This document shows positions 51,259 to 60,400 of a DNA stretch of 64,000 nucleotides, piece after piece. A program made the translations under genes and the position numbers. The notes under the pieces are model-generated. The model had not been told where the DNA came from, searched no databases, and saw only the letters and a program-made list of their open reading frames with translations. Every line of letters begins with the position of its first letter. The stretch's first letter is position 1. This DNA is from Bacteroidales bacterium (GTDB taxonomy: Bacteria > Bacteroidota > Bacteroidia > Bacteroidales > WCHB1-69), in NCBI GenBank assembly GCA_017617445.1, contig JAFZWE010000037.1, positions 1 to 64,000 of the forward strand, written 5' to 3'.

Positions 51259-53016
51259 ATGAAGAAAATTTCTATCTTTTCCTTTCTTTTCATTTTAATT
51301 ATCAATATTTTACAAGCGCAAGAAACGCAACAGCGCTATGAGCTGACTGCGGAGGATATTCTGCGCTGGCACGAACTGTCGGAGCGGATGCGCACCTCCA
51401 CGCCGCCCGATGCCCCCGTGGTGAGCATCGCCGAGTTTGAACGATGCCAAGGCGTGCTCATCGCCTACCCCAACTACTACGGCTTCGGCATTCCCTACAA
51501 CCTCATCGCCCAGATGTCGGAACTCGTTACGGTCACCGTGGCCGTCTCCACCTCCAGCCAGCAGAACAGCGTGCGCAACCAGCTGCAAAACAACGGGGTG
51601 AACATGAGCAACGTCAACTTCGTGGTGGGTGCCGTGGACAGCTACTGGACCCGCGACTTCGGTCCGTGGTTCATCCTCGACGGCAACGACGAGTTCGGTG
51701 TGGCCGACTTCACCTACAACCGTCCCTCACGCCCTAACGACGACGCACACATGGCTGTCATGGCCAACTTTTTGAACATCAACCATTTCGACTTTCCCAT
51801 TGTACATACGGGCGGTAACTATATGTCGGACGGATACGGCACAGCGGCCTCCGACGAGCTGGTGTACAACGAAAACAGCGACCTCACACAAGCACAGATC
51901 CACCAATACTGCAACGACTACCTCGGCATCAACAACTACCACGTCACCATCGACCCGCAAGGCGACTACATCGCCCATATCGACTGCTGGGGCAAATTCC
52001 TCGCTGTGGACAAGATCCTCATCGCGCAGCTGCCCACCGGCGCTGCCCATTACGCCGACTACGAAGCGGTAGCCGACTATTTCGCCAACGCCACCACGCC
52101 GTGGGGCAACAAGTACAAAGTGTATCGTGTGTTCGAGCCCGGTTCCACCGTCAGCAACGCCCGCACACCCTACACCAACAGTTTGATACTCAACGACCAC
52201 GTGTTTGTGCCCGTGACCGGCGCCAGCTACGATGATGACGCCATCGCGGTCTATCAGCAGGCCATGCCGGGCTACACCATCGTACCCATCATGGAAAAAA
52301 GCAGCACCCCTTGGGAGAACACCGACGCGCTTCACTGCCGCACCCATGAGATTCCCGACCTCAGCATGCTGCGCATCACCCACTACCCCACCCTCGGCTC
52401 ACAGCCGTACGATTCGGCCTTCATCCTTGCTGCCAACATCAAGAACCTCAGTCACCAACCCATCGTATCAGACTCTGTCAGAATTTATTACCGTATCACC
52501 GACTCGCTCGGCACCCATCCGTGGAACGACACCCCGATGGAACTTGTGAGCGGCGAGACGTGGGCCGGCACCATCAGCGGCATCAGCGACACCTGCCAGG
52601 TGGAATACTACCTGTTCGCCAAGGACGAATCGGGGCGCCGCGAAACCTACCCGCTCATCGGCGAGCCTGACCCGTTCATCTTCACCGTAGGCCGCAACCT
52701 CAACCCTGACACCATCCCGACCGACACCATTCCGACCGACACAACGACAAACGACACCATTGACTTCATCGTTGACTTTCTGCACACCCATCTGTGCATC
52801 ATGCCCAACCCCGCCAGCACACAATTTACAGTCACTGCCCCGCACTTCACCTCTCTCTCGGTCTTCAACACCTACGGCCAGCTGATTTACAAAGAGACTG
52901 AAAATCGCGAGATGTGTACTGTCAACTGCTCGGAATGGCCTGCCGGAATGTACATCGTGCGCATAGAACTTCCTAACGGACAAATCCTTACTCAAAAAAT
53001 AACCCTATCGCGGTAA
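51259..53016 (+). CDS. Peptidylarginine deiminase-like (PPAD family) protein with T9SS tail
   Basis: A 585-residue secreted guanidine-modifying enzyme of the PAD_porph/agmatine deiminase family. After the signal peptide (1-~20, A-Q-E), the catalytic domain (about 45-375) has D133 in W-T-R-D-F-G-P-W, H240-I-D242, an Asn in S-N-A-R-T-P-Y-T-N, and Cys360 in A-L-H-C-R-T. These match in order and spacing the D130, H236, D238, N297 and C351 of P. gingivalis PPAD. An R-P-S-R motif (155-158) falls where PPAD has the arginines that bind a C-terminal substrate arginine. An Ig-like domain (~380-480) follows, then a D-T-I-P-T linker and a T9SS type A sorting domain (M-P-N-P ... G-M-Y-I-V-R-I). It could citrullinate peptides outside the cell or deiminate free agmatine; the former is more likely given its export. 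Confidence 0.9.
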   Translation: MKKISIFSFLFILIINILQAQETQQRYELTAEDILRWHELSERMRTSTPPDAPVVSIAEFERCQGVLIAYPNYYGFGIPYNLIAQMSELVTVTVAVSTSSQQNSVRNQLQNNGVNMSNVNFVVGAVDSYWTRDFGPWFILDGNDEFGVADFTYNRPSRPNDDAHMAVMANFLNINHFDFPIVHTGGNYMSDGYGTAASDELVYNENSDLTQAQIHQYCNDYLGINNYHVTIDPQGDYIAHIDCWGKFLAVDKILIAQLPTGAAHYADYEAVADYFANATTPWGNKYKVYRVFEPGSTVSNARTPYTNSLILNDHVFVPVTGASYDDDAIAVYQQAMPGYTIVPIMEKSSTPWENTDALHCRTHEIPDLSMLRITHYPTLGSQPYDSAFILAANIKNLSHQPIVSDSVRIYYRITDSLGTHPWNDTPMELVSGETWAGTISGISDTCQVEYYLFAKDESGRRETYPLIGEPDPFIFTVGRNLNPDTIPTDTIPTDTTTNDTIDFIVDFLHTHLCIMPNPASTQFTVTAPHFTSLSVFNTYGQLIYKETENREMCTVNCSEWPAGMYIVRIELPNGQILTQKITLSR

Positions 53017-53030
53017 TCTGTCTTGCTGCC

Positions 53031-54341
53031 ATGCTCACCTACGAATCCATTCTTGAAGACATCTTCACCGCACTGCCCATGTACCACAAGATGGGCAGCA
53101 GTGCCTACAAGGAGGGCTTGGAGAACATTGAGGTGCTCTCCTCCATCACCGGACATCCCGAAAAAAAACTTCGCTGCATCCACGTGGCCGGCACCAATGG
53201 CAAAGGGTCTGTCACCCATTTGCTTTCCTCCTTTTATCAGGAAATGGGTTACAAGGTTGGGCTATACACCTCCCCTCACCTGGTGGATTTCCGAGAACGA
53301 ATCAAAATCAATGGAGAAATGATTCCCAAGGAAAAGGTGGTGGAGTTCTTTGAAAAACACCAACGCTATTTTCAGCTGGTAGAGCCTTCTTTTTTTGAAA
53401 TGACAACTGCACTGGCGTTCTACTATTTTGCGGAAGAGAAGGTGGACATTGCCATCATTGAAGTGGGACTGGGAGGCCGTTTAGATGCCACCAACATCAT
53501 CACTCCTGACATTTCCGTCATTACCAATATTTCATTGGATCACACGCAGTTGCTGGGCAACACGCGTACCAAAATCGCTTTAGAGAAAGCCGGCATCATC
53601 AAACACGGGGTGCCGGTGGTCATCGGGCAGTCCGACCCTGAAACACTACCCATCTTCAGGAATGTCGCTACCTTGCGCGAGGCTCCGCTCTATTCCACGG
53701 AGGACATTACCGTGAGCGAGCTTCCCTCCAGTGCCCCCTTCACCCGCTGCATCAACATCTCACATCTGGACACAATCCTCTGTCCCGAAGTCAGCCTACC
53801 GCTCACGGGAGACTACCAGTTTGAAAATGTCGCCACCGCGGTCAAGACCCTCTTGCTGCACCAGCAAGAGAACCCCTATGTGACGGAGATCATCCGAAGG
53901 GGAATTGAAAACGTACTGAAAAACACGCATTTGCGTGGGCGCTGGGAAATCCTTTGCGAGTCCCCCCTTACTATTTGCGACACAGGGCACAACAGCGGGG
54001 GCTTCACCTTCCTGTCGCAGCAGTTAGACTCCCTCCCCTGCCGTCAGCTGCACTGCATCATCGGATTTGTGAACGACAAGGACATCGACAGCATCATCCA
54101 CCTGCTGCCCCGCAAGGCCCACTACACCGTATGCAAGGCCAGCGTGGCTCGCGCCGAAGAACCCGAGCGCATCGTGGCGAAGATGACCGCCTATGGACTG
54201 CAGGCCGAGGCGAGCAAGCAGCCCGTGTACGCCACCTACCAGGCATTGAAAGAAGCCGTGCAGCCCAACGATGCCATCTACGTGGGCGGCAGCACCTTCA
54301 TCGTGGCCGACTTGCTGGCGGGAATGGATAAATCTCTTTAA
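53031..54341 (+). CDS. folC: Folylpolyglutamate synthase/dihydrofolate synthase
   Basis: A 436-residue Mur-ligase-family enzyme that adds glutamate to folates. The ATP-binding loop V-A-G-T-N-G-K-G-S is at about 52-60, T-S-P-H-L-V-D-F-R-E-R (near 81) is the folate-binding segment, E-V-G-L-G-G-R-L-D-A-T-N (near 147) the central motif, and D-T-G-H-N-S-G-G (near 315) the C-terminal glutamate site (usual form D-x-A-H-N). It starts 14 bases after the deiminase stop and probably shares its transcript. Confidence 0.95.
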   Translation: MLTYESILEDIFTALPMYHKMGSSAYKEGLENIEVLSSITGHPEKKLRCIHVAGTNGKGSVTHLLSSFYQEMGYKVGLYTSPHLVDFRERIKINGEMIPKEKVVEFFEKHQRYFQLVEPSFFEMTTALAFYYFAEEKVDIAIIEVGLGGRLDATNIITPDISVITNISLDHTQLLGNTRTKIALEKAGIIKHGVPVVIGQSDPETLPIFRNVATLREAPLYSTEDITVSELPSSAPFTRCINISHLDTILCPEVSLPLTGDYQFENVATAVKTLLLHQQENPYVTEIIRRGIENVLKNTHLRGRWEILCESPLTICDTGHNSGGFTFLSQQLDSLPCRQLHCIIGFVNDKDIDSIIHLLPRKAHYTVCKASVARAEEPERIVAKMTAYGLQAEASKQPVYATYQALKEAVQPNDAIYVGGSTFIVADLLAGMDKSL

Positions 54342-54366
54342 AGCAAAGATTAAACAAAAATTTTTA

Positions 54367-54374
54367 TATCTTTG
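54367..54374 (+). promoter_or_regulatory. -7 element (TATCTTTG) for the WG-repeat gene
   Basis: TATCTTTG lies 29 bases before the ATG at 54404. Confidence 0.6.
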
Positions 54375-54403
54375 CACCCTAAAATTTTCAAAAAAAAGAA
54401 TTT

Positions 54404-55873
54404 ATGAAACGCATCATCGCCCTTGCAATGGTCATGCTGCCCCTGTTGGCCGTTGGACAGAACACGAATCTCACCGCACAGCAAAGTGCGAAACGCATCG
54501 CGCAATTGTCCAAGATTATGCAGCAATACGACACCCGCTACACCACAGATTTCGAACTGCATATCGATTGCGGACTGGCCATTTTCTCCAACGACGACTA
54601 TCAACAAGGTATCATCGACCTCAACGGAAAAATTCTGTTACCCGCCCAGTATCACATTTACCGACAGTACATCGACCAGAAAGCCACCTCTTTTTTCCTC
54701 GTAGTAAGCGACGACAAAATGGGGCTGATTGACAAAAACATGCGCTGGGTGCTGCCGATGGAATACGACCATGAAATCGATTGTCTGGAGTGTCTGAATA
54801 TGTATTCCTGGTTTTCTCATGGCTACTCATGCATGCACAAAAACGGGAAGTACGGAGCAGTGGATACGGCCGGCAGGGCCATCATACCGTTTAAGTTCGA
54901 CCGCGGTTTTGGCATTGACATGGAGCATCGCATGCTGCGTTTCAGCGACTATGATGAGGATGGCTCCATCAACGAATGGATTACTGATTACGAGGGGAAC
55001 CTGCTTATCGGTCCCTACGAGAGCATCCAGAACTTCAGCGAAGGGCTGGCATCTTTCTGGGTGAACGACAAGATGGGCTTCCTCGACCTCAAGGGCCGAG
55101 TCGTTGTCCCCAACCGATACGATTGCTGCGGCGGATATGGCTTCCATAATGGCTACGCGATGGTCAAGGAGAACAACACCTATATGCTTATTGACAAAAA
55201 AGGGAACATAGCGCATACCTTAACCAATTTATCTAAGTTCAACATCGATGATTGGCTTTGGGACAACTCGGTTTTTATCATCTCCAAACACACAAACGAT
55301 GCCAGCTCAAATAATTATGAATACGGTGCAGTGGACAGGTCTGGAAAGATAGTGATACAGCCGCGCTACAGACGGTGGTATGTCATCAACGACCAATACC
55401 TCGCCATGACGAACTATAACGATGAGATGCAATGCAGCATGGTGGACATCTACGACAAAGAAGGAAATTTGACAGCCCAATTCCCGCAATTCACAGGAGA
55501 GGAGTACGACGAAACCTACTTTTATTACAGTCAGTATTTTCCTGCCGGCAAGGATGCGCTGTGGGGCCTTGTTGACAGCAAATTCCAAGAAGTGCTGCCC
55601 TTCCGCTACAAAGAGGTGACCTGGTTGGGGTATCAGTATGTCCGTGTCGTCACCACCGACGGGCAGACCAAAATCATTGACTTTTCAGGAAAAGAGGTGG
55701 TCAGCGGTCCCTATGAACTGATTGAAGTGGTGGGCGATGGACTCTTCAAGTTCTATGCCAGCAACCCCGACAACATAGACGAGCTCATTGTCGGCTACAT
55801 CGACCTCTATGGCAACACCACCGCCACACAAGCGCAAATAGACAAAATGAACGCTTGGATGAAACGCCGGTAA
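54404..55873 (+). CDS. Exported WG-repeat protein
   Basis: A 489-residue secreted protein with signal peptide (cleavage near A-V-G-Q, about 19). The body consists of degenerate WG-type repeats of ~40-60 residues: K-Y-G-A-V-D-T-A-G-R-A-I-I-P-F-K-F-D, K-M-G-F-L-D-L-K-G-R-V-V-V-P-N-R-Y-D, E-Y-G-A-V-D-R-S-G-K-I-V-I-Q-P-R-Y and A-L-W-G-L-V-D-S-K. WG repeats form a beta-rich fold of unclear role, common in Bacteroidota. There is no sorting domain, so the final location is uncertain. Confidence 0.85.
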   Translation: MKRIIALAMVMLPLLAVGQNTNLTAQQSAKRIAQLSKIMQQYDTRYTTDFELHIDCGLAIFSNDDYQQGIIDLNGKILLPAQYHIYRQYIDQKATSFFLVVSDDKMGLIDKNMRWVLPMEYDHEIDCLECLNMYSWFSHGYSCMHKNGKYGAVDTAGRAIIPFKFDRGFGIDMEHRMLRFSDYDEDGSINEWITDYEGNLLIGPYESIQNFSEGLASFWVNDKMGFLDLKGRVVVPNRYDCCGGYGFHNGYAMVKENNTYMLIDKKGNIAHTLTNLSKFNIDDWLWDNSVFIISKHTNDASSNNYEYGAVDRSGKIVIQPRYRRWYVINDQYLAMTNYNDEMQCSMVDIYDKEGNLTAQFPQFTGEEYDETYFYYSQYFPAGKDALWGLVDSKFQEVLPFRYKEVTWLGYQYVRVVTTDGQTKIIDFSGKEVVSGPYELIEVVGDGLFKFYASNPDNIDELIVGYIDLYGNTTATQAQIDKMNAWMKRR

Positions 55874-55902
55874 CTATTGAATCGGATTTTTTCACTCAAA
55901 AA

Positions 55903-56823
55903 CTACTGATAATCGTAATAATACACAGACGTACTGATTTCCCGCTCGTTGCCATAGGTTATGGTATTGTAACAGGTTTGCGTAGCGGGGAATCTTCCTT
56001 TATAGGTGTATGTAAATTCACAGCTGCCGTCGCTCGTGATGTTGTTTTTGGATAGGAACGGCTTGTTACCAAATTCCTCCATATTAAACAAACCATAAAA
56101 AGGATTCAGCTTGTTGTCGTAGGTATATTCGATAACATCGGTGTGTCCGCTGTTGATGTAAGTCATCTTTTTCACATTGTCGCCCTCCCATTCAAACTGA
56201 ATGATAGAGGGGTCTGTATTTTTGGCGTCCATCGTACTACGGACTTTATCCATCACTTTAACAAAAGATTCCATGGTGGCGCCCGGAATAAAGAAGCGGA
56301 AGGCATTCATTGTGTACGCTGGCCGAGTCTCATAGGAACCCTCATAGAATTTGATTTCTGAAATCTTTCCATTTTTATAAGTGAACTCATACGTTTCGGA
56401 AGGCTCATCCGAATCTGAATTCCAAAACAGCTGAATCGTAGAGATTTTCCTATGATCGTATGAAATGCTGTAATGCGTATCCCCGCCCCAATTGATAGCT
56501 ATCAAACGATTGCCGTCATACTCGTAATATTCAGTATAGGTATCTTCGTAATAAACATTGTAATAGTTATCATAACCTAAAGTGTGATACTCAATGCTCT
56601 TAAGCAAATCCCCCTCCCAGTTCCACTGTTCGCGAAGCATTTTCGGCTTGCTGGTCTCTTGAATCGTAGTCCACACATTATCGTCAAACGACTGCAGCTC
56701 ACGTGTTTCAGAAGAATATATCTTATCAATTTTTTTATTTGGAGAAAACCTCCCCTCTTTTTCACAAGAGACGAATAATAAACCAATAACAGCAAAAACT
56801 GCCCAAAATTTAAAATGATTCAT
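55903..56823 (-). CDS. Lipoprotein with YD-like beta repeats (DUF4595-like)
   Basis: A 306-residue lipoprotein (lipobox L-F-V-S-C, Cys about 20). The mature part is a ladder of beta strands with repeated 'Y-E-Y-D-G-N-R-L-I-A-I', 'Y-E-F-T-Y-K-N-G-K-I-S-E-I-K' and 'I-E-Y-T-Y-D-N-K-L-N-P-F' units, the pattern of short YD/Rhs-like or DUF4595 lipoproteins of Bacteroidota. Function unknown. Its promoter overlaps that of the divergent small gene at 56895. Confidence 0.8.
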   Translation of the reverse strand: MNHFKFWAVFAVIGLLFVSCEKEGRFSPNKKIDKIYSSETRELQSFDDNVWTTIQETSKPKMLREQWNWEGDLLKSIEYHTLGYDNYYNVYYEDTYTEYYEYDGNRLIAINWGGDTHYSISYDHRKISTIQLFWNSDSDEPSETYEFTYKNGKISEIKFYEGSYETRPAYTMNAFRFFIPGATMESFVKVMDKVRSTMDAKNTDPSIIQFEWEGDNVKKMTYINSGHTDVIEYTYDNKLNPFYGLFNMEEFGNKPFLSKNNITSDGSCEFTYTYKGRFPATQTCYNTITYGNEREISTSVYYYDYQ

Positions 56824-56838
56824 GATTTAATAATTTTG

Positions 56839-56846
56839 TATTTTTG
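56839..56846 (+). promoter_or_regulatory. -7 element (TATTTTTG) for the small exported protein
   Basis: TATTTTTG lies 48 bases before the ATG at 56895. It is only 4 bases from a reverse-strand -7 element at 56851. Confidence 0.6.
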
Positions 56847-56850
56847 CCGA

Positions 56851-56858
56851 CAAAATTA
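56851..56858 (-). promoter_or_regulatory. -7 element (TAATTTTG) for the YD-like lipoprotein gene
   Basis: Reverse-strand TAATTTTG lies 27 bases upstream of the start at 56823. The start site would fall within the opposing -7 element. Confidence 0.6.
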
Positions 56859-56894
56859 GTAAAAAAATTAAAACAAAATAGTTTCAAAAAAATA

Positions 56895-57377
56895 ATGAAA
56901 ACTCTTGTCCTCATATTCTGTTTCTGTATTTCAGCCATCGCCTCAGCGAATGCCAACTCTATAGAGACACTTCAAGAACCGGATGGCATTCCCCGAAATA
57001 ACATTGTTTTTGCTCAGAATGACAATACCAGCACATTCTACGGTAAGAGGAATGACACCATTTACAAAGTGACGGTTTACTATTCTTCAGAAAAGAAAGA
57101 AAATATTGACTCTGTGGTTGTTAGCGATATTTACGTTCACTACAAAAAAGAAAATGGGAAGCTATGGGTTTGCCATTATGATAACGGAGAGACCAGGATT
57201 TGCCAATTCAAAAAAGCCAAGTACTTGTCAAAAGCTTACACGAGAGCAAATGACCCTTCACAATGGGAAGCAGAGTATCGCATGCATGGGTACAAGCTGT
57301 ATGACCCCAACATGAAACTCATCGCCATTGAGAAGCGTCATGGCCGCAGAACTGTATATAAATACGTTTACCACTGA
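56895..57377 (+). CDS. Small exported protein of unknown function
   Basis: A 160-residue protein with signal peptide (cleavage near A-N-A-N, about 19). The mature chain is basic with alternating strands (Y-K-V-T-V-Y-Y-S-S, V-V-S-D-I-Y-V-H-Y) and ends in a Tyr/Arg-rich tail. No family recognised. The start at 56895 is preferred over an upstream in-frame ATG at 56844 because the promoter covers that upstream position. Confidence 0.7.
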   Translation: MKTLVLIFCFCISAIASANANSIETLQEPDGIPRNNIVFAQNDNTSTFYGKRNDTIYKVTVYYSSEKKENIDSVVVSDIYVHYKKENGKLWVCHYDNGETRICQFKKAKYLSKAYTRANDPSQWEAEYRMHGYKLYDPNMKLIAIEKRHGRRTVYKYVYH

Positions 57378-57453
57378 AAGGCAAGTTTTCACCTTTCAAT
57401 TCATTTGAAGATGCAGATGGCGCCGTCGTGCTCAGCAACCGTAAAGATCATCT

Positions 57454-60400
57454 TTACTCTTCATTATTGTCAGCATCCTCTTCCGGCACACGGTAGAATT
57501 TCTTCATGAACTTGTTCTTCTGCGAACGGTTGCCAATTTTATATGTAAACGAGGGCAGGCCGTTTCCACCGGGCAGCATTCTCTTTTTCACTTTAGTCTG
57601 CACAATGGCGTCATTGAACTTGGTGTCCGATGAATAGCCGTAGATACTGTTGTTTTCCACCTGGAAGAAGAAGAACTCGTCCTCATCCGTTTCAAAATAG
57701 AGGTACAGACGGTTGCGGGAGCCACGTTTCTCAATGACGATCTCACCTGGGATCTCCTTGTTCACCTCCTTGGCGTTACAAATCACCACGGGCAGCCAAT
57801 GCTGGGAGATGAAAGCCTTGGCTTCCTTATCCCAAGTAAAACTGATGTTGGCGAAAACGAATTTCACTCTCATCTTGGCCGGCAGTTTCTGACTTTGCCC
57901 ATACGAGTTGATCTCATAGGAATAGTCGTCAAAATCCTTTTCCGGAAGGATGGTCTTCAACGCCAGCTGGTAATCCTCGTTATCCCATGGATCAATGAAG
58001 TCGAGGGAGGCTTCATCAATATGTTTGTTCATGATTTTCATGGCATTTTCATTGAAGAAGAAGTCAATGGTGGTAGTCAGGCTCATGGTAGCGGAATCCG
58101 CTTTCATGTAGTTCACCACCGTACCGAGCGTGGCAAAATCCACACGGCCGAGTTTTGCTCCCATGTCAATCGTACCGCTGCCTCGCGAAATGCACTCTGT
58201 CTTACTGAGTGTGATGATGTTCTCCGGCAATTCAGGGTTCTCCAGTTTTTCCAAGGAAGCTGCGCGGAAGCACTGTGTCTCCTCATCAAAATCAATATAA
58301 CCCGTTGCCGTAATATATTCGGAATCATTAAATTGCTCCTTAGCGGCGCCAAAACAGGTATAAATGCGGCCGGTGGTATTGGTGGAAGCGATGGCCACGA
58401 CCACTTTACGGTCATTGACATCCTTGGCGTGCTCTCCGATCTGGATCAGTACATGGTCCGGATCAATCTGGTCATTCACCCGCATTCGGGCATACTTCAC
58501 CGTATCGCAATCATGGATCAGTTCCACTCCACCAATAAATGTCAGGAACTGGTTCGCGCTGTTCAGTTCCACCCGGCCATCAAAGCCGAAATGGGGGCTG
58601 AGTTTGAAATCGCGGCTGAAGGGGATTTTGGCATCGCCCTTGGTAGTTTCATAAAACCAGACGGCATCAAAATGGATCACCTGCACCTCTTTGTTCATAT
58701 CCACATAGTCATAATCCCCATAGCCCTTGAACTCCTGCGCATGGGTGATGCCTACGGTGCAATTGTACAGTTCGTGGTATTTGTCTTCACGGTCGGCCAC
58801 GATGCGCGCCTCGCGGAGAGTGTCCAGCACGGCCTTCTCATAGATGGTCACATCGCCGTGGTGCGGGATAATGGCGGCATCGCCCACATTGATATAGCGG
58901 ACGCCGTGGGCATTGATCACATTGGATTTAAAATTGAACTCTGCGGCGGTGGTGGTAAACTGAAGTGCGTGCCGTGTGGAATTGGTGGCCGTGAGTTCAT
59001 TGCCGTGGCTCTCCATATCTATCAGGTCGCGCGCCGGCGTATTGTCAATATCCACATCCTTGTACGGATCCTCCCACTTGAACGTCAGCACATCCTCGTC
59101 AATCGGGTCCCAATCAAACATGGCCGCATTGGTTTTGAACTGGTTGCGCTGGAACAGTACCTCAGAGGTGACGCCATTGGAAACGAAATGACCCTTTCTC
59201 GTCTGGAAATCGATATGCGATTTATAATTATCCGTTGAAAAAACGAACTCATTGGTTTGGTAAAGGTCGTAAATCCGCAGGTCAGCGGCGTCGGCAAGCA
59301 ACTCGTGATGTTTGAAAGCGAACCACTTGGAGGAGATGTCCGCCCGCTTGAAATTGACCGTTCCCGTGCCGTACATCCCTTCCGGTGTAAGCACTGAATT
59401 CCCTGTCAACTCCGTTTCGCGGAAGACATTCATCGGCGTGGCACCGGTATAGACATACATCTGGTCCTTCAATGCCTCCCAACGCACCATGCCATCCTTC
59501 AGGTCAGCGGGAGGATATTCCACCCCGGCCAACTGCTCACGCACCTCATGGGTTTTGACACTCCCGGTCATTTTGTCCAAGAAAAACACCAGACTGTCGG
59601 ATACAGAAGTGGAGGTCAGATAATCCACTCTGCCCTTTCCGCGCAATCCCCTGTTGCTCAAATCAATGCAACCCGCATAATTCCCTTTCCCCAAATATGC
59701 CGGAAGGCCTGCATCTCCCGTCTGGTGAATGAAACCGAGGGAGAAATCGGGACGCACCTTGAGTTCCTGCCGAATATCCGGGAAAATGCCGCCGGAAACC
59801 AGCTGTCCCGCAAAACGAATGGAATCGGTGTCAAAATTGTCCAGATTGGTGATCGTGAACAGGTCCAAGGCAAAGTAGAACTTCGTCCGGTCATAGTGAC
59901 GGTTGAACGTGAACGGATGGTCGTAATACACACGCCCTTCCTCCGTACACGAGAAATAGGGATATTTCGGGATGTCATACCGCCCGGACTTGTTGGTCGG
60001 CTTGTCAATGTAAAGGATCCCACCAATATCCTCGATCGGGCTCTGGACCTTGGTAAGCTTGTACTCGCCATACATGTTCTGCGGACCGTTTTTATCCTCC
60101 ACATACATCACCAGAGAGTCGATATTCTCCATTCTCACATTGAAATCCTCATAATTGAAATTACATTTGTGGCTAATGAAGTCGAACAGACCCGCCACGA
60201 TCCTGCCGGAGAACTCCATATCGCGGTTTTTCCTGACAATCACCTGGTTGTTTTGCGGATAGACATTCACAATCTGCGCTTCGCTCAGCACAAACCACTC
60301 GCATCCGGAAATGGTAAGATCCCTGCTTTGCATATCCAGAGCAGCATAGTGGGTTTGGGATTCCAACACAATATTGTCATAGTCCTTTTTGTTGACATCA

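Noticed and set aside
57799..59238. A 479-codon forward frame (and a 516-codon one at 59548-61098) opposite the 1501-residue protein gene.
   Set aside because: Both are antisense shadows: no promoter, signal or domain, with the strand composition expected from the reverse-strand gene.
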